Assembly: GCA_023414355.1 (NCBI GenBank)
Contig: JAEZOB010000042.1
Coordinates: forward strand, 62,001 to 126,000
Direction of reading: 5' to 3'
DNA length: 64,000 nucleotides
Source: Bacillota bacterium
Lineage (GTDB): Bacteria > Bacillota > Clostridia > Lachnospirales > Lachnospiraceae
Positions within the stretch are counted from its first letter, which is position 1; each line of letters opens with the position of its first letter. Of the stretch, positions 19,248-26,483 are shown piece after piece. The position numbers and the translations under genes were made by a program. The notes under the pieces are model-generated. The model saw only the letters and a list, made by a program, of their open reading frames with translations, was not told the origin of the DNA and did not search any database.

Positions 19248-20015
19248 TTACCAGGACATAGAGGAAAGCCAAGCATTGATTTGCGTTTCCCGGCTTTTTG
19301 CTTCCTCAGCCTCAAAGGGACTTAACTTCAATTCACCAATAATTTTTCCATCTTCCAGATATAGGATGCGATCAGCACGAATAGCCGCATGAATATCATG
19401 CGTCACCATAAGGATACTCTGACCGTCCCTGTTCAACTTCGTCAGTAAATCCAGGACGATCGTAGAATTTTTTCGATTTAAGGCTCCTGTCGGCTCATCT
19501 GCGAACAGTAGCCGGGGTTCACTGATGATTGCTCTTGCTATTGCTGCCCGTTGTTGTTCTCCACCGGATACCTGACTGGGAAGATGCTTTGCTACCTCAC
19601 TTAAGCTCATCAGCTCAAGTAAGCAGTCAGTTCGTTCATTGACCTGGACCGCTTTCTTACTCTTGCTTAAGTACCCAGGGACAGCAACATTTTCAAAGAT
19701 GGTCAGGTTGCTGACCAGATGCATTTGTTGAAATACAAAGCCAAACGCACCTCTTCGAAGGAGCGCGAGCTGTTTTTCTTTATAATCAGAAATACATTCT
19801 CCCTGATAAAACACTTTACCTGCTGTAACTCTGTCCATACCGCTCAGGCAGTATAAAAGTGTTGATTTTCCCGAACCTGAGGCCCCCATTACGACAGTAA
19901 AATCCTCTTCATAGAGGTCTACATTCACATTGCTTAGAATATGATTCTGATTCCCGTTATTTGCAAAGCTCTTACATAAATCCTTTGTCGATAGAATAAT
20001 TTCCTTCATATGCAA
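19248..20015 (-). CDS. ABC transporter ATP-binding protein, MacB/LolD type
   Basis: 255 residues. Walker A GASGSGKSTLL, Q-loop in FGFVFQQMHL, signature VSGGEQQRAAIARA, Walker B LLFADEPTGALN and switch histidine in MVTHDIHAA. The ALN after Walker B is characteristic of the MacB/LolD/FtsE group that partners FtsX permeases. The start lies 62 bases after the histidine kinase gene and the end 9 bases before the permease. Confidence 0.92.
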   Translation of the reverse strand: MHMKEIILSTKDLCKSFANNGNQNHILSNVNVDLYEEDFTVVMGASGSGKSTLLYCLSGMDRVTAGKVFYQGECISDYKEKQLALLRRGAFGFVFQQMHLVSNLTIFENVAVPGYLSKSKKAVQVNERTDCLLELMSLSEVAKHLPSQVSGGEQQRAAIARAIISEPRLLFADEPTGALNRKNSTIVLDLLTKLNRDGQSILMVTHDIHAAIRADRILYLEDGKIIGELKLSPFEAEEAKSRETQINAWLSSMSW

Positions 20016-20077
20016 CTAACCTTTCTATTCTTTTTCTATTAATCTACCAGAAAAGTTATTAAGAAATCTTTAAGACC

Positions 20078-21244
20078 TCACTTCACTATGGGAAGACTAA
20101 TCCGAGCCTCCAGGCCATCCATGGTATTATGTAATTCAATCGATCCATTCATCCTTTCGCAAATGTATTTCACGATATATAAGCCAAGTCCTGACCCCTG
20201 CTGATTGTGAACGTTTCTTCCGCGATAGAATTTTTCAAAAACAAAGGGCATGTCCTCATCTGCTATCCCTGCTCCATAATCTCTGATCATAATAAAATAA
20301 TCATTTTGAATGATTTCTGTGCTGATCTCAATTTTATTACCCGCGTATTTTAGAGAATTATTCATCAGATTCTCAATTACCTGTTCAAAGCGTTTATTAT
20401 CCAGAAGAAGCTTAGCACTCTGAACTTCACCCTTCAGAATAATCTCCCGATTGTCACCTGCAATTTCATTGACAATCCTGGGGAGCACTTCCTCTATCCT
20501 TACCGGAGCTGTCTCAATTTTTATTTTATCCATGTCAGCCAGCGAATGAAGGAACAGGTCATTCGTCAGTTTTGTCACTTCATCACATTTATTCATAATA
20601 ACTGTAGCATAACGCCTCCGCCTCTCAAAATCGGTATCCAGATTAGCGTCCAGACCCTCTGCATAGGCACGGATGGAAGCGATTGGTGTCTTAATATCGT
20701 GAGATAAGGTCGCAATCACGGTCTTATTATTATCGATTGCCTCCTGTTCACAAGCCCGCGCTTTCGTGATTTCACTCCTCATATGGTCAAAGGCCCAGGT
20801 AAAAGCTCCGAAGAAATTTTGTCGTTCAATTTTTAGTTTTGCATCAAAATTACCCTTGGCAAGCTCTTCGGCAAAATTCTTTAGCTTATCAAAAGGTCGT
20901 AATATCACATAATAGATGTAACCCAGTACACAAAAGAGAAATAGAATACAGATCAGATACATCAACCATAATACTCTCTTGGCATCACTTAGCTGACTGT
21001 CAGAAGCGGTATCCTTTAAATCCTTTTGTAGCACCTCTACCGATGCTTCCAGTTTGCTATAAATTGCCATATCATCTGAACTTATAGCCTCTTTGCTTAA
21101 TTGCTCTATTTCATTCAATGCTACGATCTGATCTCTGCTGTGATCAGTACTAGAGACAGCACTCCATTTCGTATGAAACAGTACTGTAATTACGGTAATA
21201 ATCAGAATAAAGCAACTTGTTATATTTACTAATTTCTTTTTCAT
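20078..21244 (-). CDS. HAMP-containing sensor histidine kinase
   Basis: 388 residues from the ATG at 21244; a GTG 12 bases upstream, overlapping the response regulator, is a less likely start. TM1 is about 5-25, a short extracytoplasmic segment of about 65 residues follows, then TM2 (about 92-115), HAMP (LRPFDKLKNFAEELAKGNFD), the phospho-acceptor in TLSHDIKTPIASI, and ATPase boxes GAGIADEDMPFVFEKF and GSGLGLYIV. It is adjacent to an OmpR-type regulator and an FtsX-type exporter, an arrangement in which the exporter is often controlled by the pair. The sensor loop is larger than in BceS-type kinases. Confidence 0.9.
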   Translation of the reverse strand: MKKKLVNITSCFILIITVITVLFHTKWSAVSSTDHSRDQIVALNEIEQLSKEAISSDDMAIYSKLEASVEVLQKDLKDTASDSQLSDAKRVLWLMYLICILFLFCVLGYIYYVILRPFDKLKNFAEELAKGNFDAKLKIERQNFFGAFTWAFDHMRSEITKARACEQEAIDNNKTVIATLSHDIKTPIASIRAYAEGLDANLDTDFERRRRYATVIMNKCDEVTKLTNDLFLHSLADMDKIKIETAPVRIEEVLPRIVNEIAGDNREIILKGEVQSAKLLLDNKRFEQVIENLMNNSLKYAGNKIEISTEIIQNDYFIMIRDYGAGIADEDMPFVFEKFYRGRNVHNQQGSGLGLYIVKYICERMNGSIELHNTMDGLEARISLPIVK

Positions 21245-21246
21245 CC

Positions 21247-21936
21247 TCAGTTCCACTCTTCCGATAAGCTATAACCAACGCCCCATATTGTTTTAATATA
21301 AACCGGATTTGCCGGATCAGCCTCCAGCTTTTCCCTCAGCCATCTGATATGAACTGCTATTGTGGATTGTTCTACCTCGCTGTACATTCCCCATACCTCG
21401 CGTAATAAAGTTTCCTTATGGATGGCTTGATTTTTATGTTCTGCCAAATAGGATAAAAGATCAAATTCCTTTAACGACAAAGAAATTTCGTTCCCGTCTC
21501 TTTTCACGCTTCTTGTGCCTGTATTGATTTCCAGATTACCTACAGCATATACTTTGTTCTGATCTGTAAAGCCATAAGTACGCCGCATCAGAGCGTTGAC
21601 TCTGGATAACAATTCCTTCAAGGAATATGGTTTGGGGAGATAATCATCGCCCCCCAGATCAAGGCCGATAATTCTGTCCTCCTCGCTGGTTCTGGCACTT
21701 GCGAAGATGATTGGTATCGTGGAGATGATTCTGAGCTCCCTACAAACCTCAAATCCGGTTTCTCTGGGGAGATTAATATCTAATAGTATCAAATGATAGG
21801 TACTTTCTTTCAGAAGTTCATAGGCAATGCTGCTATCCTTCGCAATTACCACCTGATAACCATAACTTTTCAACATATCTGATGTTATCATTGCTAAATC
21901 CTCATCATCGTCAATAATTAAGATTGTCTGTTTCAC
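21247..21936 (-). CDS. OmpR/PhoB-family response regulator
   Basis: 229 residues. The receiver domain has IDDDEDL and phospho-acceptor Asp in LILLDINLPRETG, with the conserved lysine in YLPKPYSLKEL. The C-terminal winged helix (about 130-229) ends in TIWGVGYSLSEEWN, matching the OmpR fold. Its ATG overlaps the stop codon of the ferredoxin gene by 4 bases (ATGA), so translation is coupled. It is the partner of the kinase that follows and probably regulates this operon. Confidence 0.92.
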   Translation of the reverse strand: MKQTILIIDDDEDLAMITSDMLKSYGYQVVIAKDSSIAYELLKESTYHLILLDINLPRETGFEVCRELRIISTIPIIFASARTSEEDRIIGLDLGGDDYLPKPYSLKELLSRVNALMRRTYGFTDQNKVYAVGNLEINTGTRSVKRDGNEISLSLKEFDLLSYLAEHKNQAIHKETLLREVWGMYSEVEQSTIAVHIRWLREKLEADPANPVYIKTIWGVGYSLSEEWN

Positions 21937-22688
21937 GAAAGCCTCCCATACTGATAACGGTTTCTCTTTTCTGTATTTTTACCATACTGTACCGCCTTTT
22001 GTTTACAGTTGTGAAGACATTTCAGGCAAAACGTACACTCTCCGGACCACTGAGGCTTTTCGTTCTTTAAGTGTATTGCATTACAGGGGCAACCTTTCGC
22101 ACACTGACCACATCCGTTACAGGCCGGAGTAACATAAAATTTCTTCGTATGATCGGTCTTTCTGTAAGCAAATGCCGTAATCGGAGTAAGAAAAGCGATA
22201 GGTCCCCTTTTTATATATTGTTTTGTGGTATGGTTTTTTATCATAGAAATAATCCGATCGATCTCTTCCTCTGCGTTTCTCATTGTTTCCCTTTGTGCTT
22301 CTTCCTTTGCGATATTGTAGCCAATCACATAATTGTCTACCATCTTCACGCCAAAGATACCGTTTAGCTTTATCTGTTTTTGATTTAAGATTTCTCTTAA
22401 TCGGTCCATTATATTACCGGCTGCGATACCATAGGTTGCTATTGCGTATGTATACTGTTTCTTATATCCGGACACTTTTAACTGCTTTATAAATTTTTCT
22501 ACGAGCGTTGGAATGCAATACCAATATACGGGAAAGATAAATCCAATACTTTCTTTCTCACTAATTTCATAGGTTTCATTCTCAACCATCGTGTTTTCTG
22601 ACATAAACACGAATCTTTCTCCAGACATCCTCGATAGTTTTTCTGCAATATGCTTTGAATTTCCTGTTCCGCTAAAATAAAATATCAT
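21933..22688 (-). CDS. EFR1-type flavodoxin/ferredoxin fusion protein
   Basis: 251 residues. The N-terminal half is flavodoxin-like, with the FMN phosphate loop in FYFSGTGNSKHIAEKL. The C-terminus carries two [4Fe-4S] cluster motifs, CNGCGQCAKGCPCNAI and CTFCLKCLHNCKQKAV. Such proteins move electrons in anaerobes; a redox partner cannot be assigned. Its position between a MarR regulator and a two-component system, coupled by ATGA overlap to the regulator, suggests that redox chemistry is part of the response controlled by this operon. Confidence 0.9.
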   Translation of the reverse strand: MIFYFSGTGNSKHIAEKLSRMSGERFVFMSENTMVENETYEISEKESIGFIFPVYWYCIPTLVEKFIKQLKVSGYKKQYTYAIATYGIAAGNIMDRLREILNQKQIKLNGIFGVKMVDNYVIGYNIAKEEAQRETMRNAEEEIDRIISMIKNHTTKQYIKRGPIAFLTPITAFAYRKTDHTKKFYVTPACNGCGQCAKGCPCNAIHLKNEKPQWSGECTFCLKCLHNCKQKAVQYGKNTEKRNRYQYGRLS

Positions 22689-22696
22689 TTTATCCC

Positions 22697-22966
22697 CTAC
22701 TTTCTCAATTTGATATGATTCATTATGCTTTTAATACTAAATTTCTTTTTGATTTTTAACGCAGTTTCACGACCAATCATTAGGCTTCCAATCCAAAAAA
22801 CAATTTCGCTGATTATCATCATTGCTCCGGTTATTCCAGTAATAGTGCAGGCAGAAAAAGGCAGGCAAGCATTGAAAGGCATAATCACATACAGTAAAAA
22901 TGATAATACGATTAAACTGAGTGCGATCATGTTGTTCAGCTTCTTATTCAATATAATATGCTTCAT
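22697..22966 (-). CDS. Small membrane protein, 'transporter suffix' domain type
   Basis: 89 residues from the ATG at 22966. A longer in-frame reading into marR exists but is rejected because ATG here overlaps the marR stop as ATGA, the usual sign of coupling. There are two membrane helices (about 12-34 and 43-66). The second ends in EIVFWIGSLMIGRETALK, which resembles the small 'transporter suffix' domain family. Function is unknown. It lies 8 bases before the flavodoxin/ferredoxin gene. Confidence 0.75.
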   Translation of the reverse strand: MKHIILNKKLNNMIALSLIVLSFLLYVIMPFNACLPFSACTITGITGAMMIISEIVFWIGSLMIGRETALKIKKKFSIKSIMNHIKLRK

Positions 22967-23400
22967 TTTTTTCTCTTTTCTAAATTTTCTACCAATTCCG
23001 AAATAATACGCCGAATTAGAGAAAGCTCCCTCTCGTCTTGAACGATATCCTCTATTGTATCCGCAACCCACTGATAGACTGCGCGATCTCCTTGTAAAAT
23101 ACTATTTCCCTTTGCTGTGAGTTCAACATAATACATTCTTTTGTCTTCTGTTGATTGCACCTTTTCTACCAGGTTCATATTCATCAGCTTTCTCACCATT
23201 GCGGAAACAGCCGGCTTAGTTAGGGACAATTTCTCGGCTATTTGTGAGAAATTCGGTTTCTGCAGAGACTGAATCACCAGCAGATAATAGTAATCATTGT
23301 TGGAGAATTTATTTACTTCCTCCTCAGTTAAGACCGAATTAAGGCTCTGTATGCATTCTTCCCAAAGTAAATTAACAAGTGCAGAAAACTTTTCTTCCAT
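22963..23400 (-). CDS. MarR-family transcriptional regulator
   Basis: 145 residues with a winged helix-turn-helix: helix pair in PNFSQIAEKLSLTKPAVSAM and beta wing around VEKVQSTEDKRMYYVEL, including the conserved DKR of the wing. It binds DNA as a dimer and usually represses its own operon until a ligand or oxidant releases it. It is the first gene of the seven-gene block down to the exporter permease. The start has AAAGGAGGAG at ideal spacing. A perfect inverted repeat 55-80 bases upstream is a candidate operator. Confidence 0.92.
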   Translation of the reverse strand: MEEKFSALVNLLWEECIQSLNSVLTEEEVNKFSNNDYYYLLVIQSLQKPNFSQIAEKLSLTKPAVSAMVRKLMNMNLVEKVQSTEDKRMYYVELTAKGNSILQGDRAVYQWVADTIEDIVQDERELSLIRRIISELVENLEKRKK

Positions 23401-23454
23401 ATAGCTCCTCCTTTTAACCTTTAGAAATATAATATCATCATATAACCCGAAATA

Positions 23455-23480
23455 AACTAATGAGACATATTTAATTAGTT
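23455..23480. promoter_or_regulatory. Candidate MarR operator upstream of the marR gene
   Basis: AACTAAT at 23455-23461 and ATTAGTT at 23474-23480 are perfect inverted half sites with a 12-base spacer, 55-80 bases before the marR ATG. MarR proteins bind AT-rich palindromes of this kind. The right half site is also the first TAATTAG-type unit of the repeat array beside it. Confidence 0.4.
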
Positions 23481-23796
23481 CCCTTTTATTTGGGTGTATT
23501 TAATTAGGTATATCTGTTAGCTTTTATTAGTTAGGTGTAACTGTTAGGTGTTTTAGTTAGTTGTATTTTGTTAGTTGTATTTTGCTAGTTGTATTTTGTT
23601 AGTTGTATTTTGCTGGTTGTATTTTTCTAGTTGTATTTTGCTAGTTGTATTTTGTTAGTCGTATTTTGCCAGATGTTTTAGTTAATTATATTTATTTTTA
23701 TTCAACTAAATGCATTTAATTAAGCATATTTAATTAAACGTATTTAATTAAGCATATTTAATTAAACGTATTTAATTAGTCATATTTAATTAGTTT
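23468..23796. repeat. AT-rich 14-bp minisatellite region with two unit families
   Basis: The 503-base space between marR and the chemoreceptor is mostly repeats. At 23561-23672 there are eight tandem 14-bp units of the form TTGTATTTTGYTAG, seven close and one diverged. At 23713-23796 there are six 14-bp units of the form TATTTAATTAARCR or TATTTAATTAGTYW, with neighbouring units alternating (AAACG, AAGCA). Degenerate 14-bp units extend left to 23468. No unique spacers occur, so this is not a CRISPR array. No gene is seen inside it. Confidence 0.9.
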
Positions 23797-23814
23797 TGTT
23801 TAACTATATTAGCA

Positions 23815-23850
23815 AAAAGGAAGCATACTGTCAATTGTATGCTTCCTTTT
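23815..23850 (-). terminator. Strong terminator of the membrane chemoreceptor gene
   Basis: AAAAGGAAGCATAC and GTATGCTTCCTTTT form a perfect 14-bp stem with an 8-base loop. On the minus strand it runs into CCTTTTTGCT. It can also work on the plus strand (CTTCCTTTTATTA). Confidence 0.88.
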
Positions 23851-23903
23851 ATTATCTATCATTTAATGTGATTAAAATTTATTCTGCTTTTTGATACTAA
23901 TAC

Positions 23904-25427
23904 TTATTTCTTAATATATTTATCCAATCTATGAAGGGTATCCAGCATTTCCTGAAGCATACGAACGACATCCTCTACATTTTTATTATTCTCTTCACTG
24001 ACACTTGCTGCCTCTTCAGAGCTTGCAGATACCTCTTCTGTCGTGGCCGAAATCTGGCTGATATTCTCCACAATATTATTATTTGCATCACTGAGTCCGT
24101 TTAATTTACCGCTGATTAATTCGATATCTCCTACAAGCAGCTTCACATTCGAGTTGATACTGCCGAAGAGCTCTGCAACAGCCTCAATCAGCTGCTCCTG
24201 ACGATCAGTTGCCTTAATTGACTTCTGTACATTATTTGTTGCTAGTGAAGCATGTTCGTTTAATTCATTAATAATCAGATTGATATTGTCCGTGGATTTC
24301 TTGGTCTGATCAGCAAGCTTTCTGATTTCATTTGCTACCACCGCAAAACCCTTACCCATCTCACCGGCTCTTGCTGCCTCAATACTTGCGTTGAGTGATA
24401 ATAGATTCGTCTGTTCTGAAATTCCGGCGATAATCGCAGCAATCTCTTGTACAGAATGTGTCTTTTCCATCAGGCTGTTCATAGAGGCTTCCACATCAGT
24501 ATTGGTTGCAGCTATGACATTGGACTGGCCTTTCAGATTATCCATTACCTCTAAGCTGTTATGTATGGATTCGCTTGAAGCTTCTGCTCGAGAAACCATC
24601 TCATGGGAAATACTAACGGTTTCCTCGATCGACTGTTGAATTTGCTGTGTCATCTTAGTCTGTATCTGAACACTTTCCGCAGTGGATTGTGTACTTAATG
24701 AAATCTCATTTACCGTTGCATTGGTCAGCATAGTTGATTCACCGAGTTTATTAACTAATTCATTGGATGCATTTGCATTCTCCCTTACGATATTGGAGAT
24801 ATTCAGTACCTCCTCCAGCATCTCGTTCTGAGCCTTCTGTTCATCCTTAACAGTATTGACGATATCGCTATTAAATTGTATCGATCGTATTGTCGTTCGG
24901 TATACACCGAATATTGCAGCCAGGAAGATAATCAAGGTGCCGATATAAGTAAAATCTGTTAATCCGCTATTTTTGAAAATCACTACATGATACACACAGT
25001 TGAAGATACCACAGAAGGCGGTAACACCAGAATAGATGGTTATTACTTTTTTATCAAAGAAAACTACCAGCGCTGTCAGTAAAACAATCGCCAAGAATAG
25101 TGTCATCTGCTCATTTTCAAAAACCAGTACAATGAAATAGACCGGGTACAATAAGGTTAAACCCTTATAACAGAAACTTTTTGAACTCTTATCTCTGAGG
25201 AACAGCATCGAACTTAATATAGCAAATACTGCACTTATTATGATAATAACCAGAGGAAGTTTACCAAAGTTTTTGTTAATCAATTCATAGGCGCTAAAGC
25301 TGATCGCTATCAGATAATATACGATTAATTCAATTATTAAGAGCTGATTGGTTACTATTAATCTGTTTATCTCATCCTGAAATCTGCGTATTGTCTTTGA
25401 TCCTGTCGTTAACTCTGTCATCGTCAT
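23904..25427 (-). CDS. Methyl-accepting chemotaxis protein with membrane-embedded N-terminus
   Basis: 507 residues. Unlike the other chemoreceptor in the window, it has about six tightly packed membrane helices in residues 25-185, no extracytoplasmic sensor domain and no clear HAMP. The signalling domain (about 210-507) includes the tip around GISEQTNLLSLNASIEAARA and GFAVVANEIRKLADQTKKS. It may detect membrane-soluble or intracellular cues. It is a single gene with its own promoter (TTGACT, 17, TATATT) and terminator. Confidence 0.9.
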   Translation of the reverse strand: MTMTELTTGSKTIRRFQDEINRLIVTNQLLIIELIVYYLIAISFSAYELINKNFGKLPLVIIIISAVFAILSSMLFLRDKSSKSFCYKGLTLLYPVYFIVLVFENEQMTLFLAIVLLTALVVFFDKKVITIYSGVTAFCGIFNCVYHVVIFKNSGLTDFTYIGTLIIFLAAIFGVYRTTIRSIQFNSDIVNTVKDEQKAQNEMLEEVLNISNIVRENANASNELVNKLGESTMLTNATVNEISLSTQSTAESVQIQTKMTQQIQQSIEETVSISHEMVSRAEASSESIHNSLEVMDNLKGQSNVIAATNTDVEASMNSLMEKTHSVQEIAAIIAGISEQTNLLSLNASIEAARAGEMGKGFAVVANEIRKLADQTKKSTDNINLIINELNEHASLATNNVQKSIKATDRQEQLIEAVAELFGSINSNVKLLVGDIELISGKLNGLSDANNNIVENISQISATTEEVSASSEEAASVSEENNKNVEDVVRMLQEMLDTLHRLDKYIKK

Positions 25428-25502
25428 TCTCCTTCGTAGTCTGCTATGATTGTGTAGTATGAAATGCTTATAAATTTTGAAGATAAATTTAAATATGTTT
25501 TA

Positions 25503-25531
25503 AATATAATACGCAAGAATTATTAAGTCAA
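25503..25531 (-). promoter_or_regulatory. Sigma-A-like promoter of the membrane chemoreceptor
   Basis: Minus strand TTGACT, 17-base spacer, TATATT, about 75 bases before the ATG at 25427. Confidence 0.55.
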
Positions 25532-25599
25532 TCGTTTTTATCTACAAAAGCTGAAATTGCAACAAAAATTGAAATAGATGCAATCTAACCATCCGACTT

Positions 25600-26178
25600 T
25601 CACTTTACTCTCACGACACAGGTTAAGGTTTTACCTTTCACTCTTGCATATATAATGGTTTTTCCTTTCTTCTTTGCCTTTACCCTGCCAAACATGCTGA
25701 CGCTTGCTACTCTTGGATTTGCACTCTTCCATTGAACAAAAGCATTTGAACCTCTGATAGAAAGATGCCTGGATCTTCCGTTTCTTAGGGTGATACTCCG
25801 TCTGTTGATATCGAGTACATGGACTCTGCATTTCATCACTCTTTTTCCTACTTTGGCAAGAATAAAGGCCTGACCTGGCTGGTAAGCAAAGATTCTTCCA
25901 TGCAAACCGACACCAGCCACACGAAAGTTTGTTGAAGAGAAGGTCACTCTTTTATTGATGGCATACAGCTTTAGATGATATTCTTCTCCTCTGATCAGAT
26001 AAAGATCATTTGTGCTGAGCCGAACAAAGTAATTTCGTGGTTTCATCAGGTTATGTGTGCGAAAATAGACAGAAGAATTGTCCAGAATGAAGCTTATTGT
26101 AATTAGAATTGTAATCAGAATAATTACCCCTTTGATCAGTACAGAAAACCCCCTACGATGAGACCTGCAGCTTCTCAT
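25600..26178 (-). CDS. Small anchored protein with Ig-like (Big_2-type) repeats
   Basis: 192 residues. After a basic start (MRSCRSHRRG), a single hydrophobic helix (about 14-32) is followed by two weakly similar beta-rich units. Each has the pattern of bacterial Ig-like domains: an 'x-W/F-S-s-N-x-x-V-A-x-V' strand (TFSSTNFRVAGVGLHG; QWKSANPRVASVSMFG) followed by 'G-x-a-x-i-x-A' (GQAFILAKVG; GKTIIYARVKG). It is probably tethered outside the cell. It is unusually rich in Arg and Lys. It stands alone, with no clear terminator, and has no assignable function. Confidence 0.65.
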   Translation of the reverse strand: MRSCRSHRRGFSVLIKGVIILITILITISFILDNSSVYFRTHNLMKPRNYFVRLSTNDLYLIRGEEYHLKLYAINKRVTFSSTNFRVAGVGLHGRIFAYQPGQAFILAKVGKRVMKCRVHVLDINRRSITLRNGRSRHLSIRGSNAFVQWKSANPRVASVSMFGRVKAKKKGKTIIYARVKGKTLTCVVRVK

Positions 26179-26273
26179 TTTACCTCTATTCTAATCAGTT
26201 ATTCGTACTGATATCCTATTCCTTATGATATCTTATGTTGCAATACTCTCCGAAAATGATTTCATTTGTCAGA

Positions 26274-26367
26274 TTTCGGATTTTCGCACCAAAGAATCCG
26301 AAAGGAGTTGTGATAAATATGTTGTCAGGTATGAGAAGAATAATAGCGTTCCTATCAAACCTGACAA
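26274..26367 (+). other. Structured intergenic region with two hairpins
   Basis: Two perfect inverted repeats lie in the 305-base space between pdp and the Ig-like gene. The first is a 9-bp stem (26274-26282 with 26295-26303, TTTCGGATT / AATCCGAAA) that ends inside the AAAGGAG sequence. The second is a 9-bp stem (TTGTCAGGT at 26322-26330, ACCTGACAA at 26359-26367) that overlaps the start of a small ORF. Folding could hide or expose the ribosome binding site. Confidence 0.5.
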
Positions 26368-26402
26368 GGTATGTTTATAACAACCCCTTAGAGACATTGT
26401 GA
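26319..26402 (+). CDS. Candidate 27-residue micro-protein
   Basis: A plus-strand ORF of 27 codons: ATG at 26319, TGA ending at 26402, preceded by AAAGGAG at 26301-26307 with 11 bases between. The product begins MLSGMRRIIAFLSNL, has a hydrophobic, positively charged face likely to form an amphipathic helix, and ends in ETL. It resembles no small protein I recognise. The Shine-Dalgarno spacing is long and a clear promoter was not found, so it may be spurious. Confidence 0.35.
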   Translation: MLSGMRRIIAFLSNLTRYVYNNPLETL

Positions 26403-26483
26403 TATTATTGCGTTTCATTATAAAATACTATATAATTTCTCTATGAGTAATCCAAATTATATAATTCAGGTTCGTATTCTTAA

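Noticed and set aside
22967..23071. Longer N-terminus for the small membrane protein gene, reaching into marR
   Set aside because: The added 35 residues lie in the marR reading region, and the ATGA overlap at 22963-22966 gives a well-supported shorter start.
23561..23796. Tandem repeats considered as a CRISPR array
   Set aside because: Units are 14 bp and directly adjacent, with no unique spacers and no cas genes nearby.
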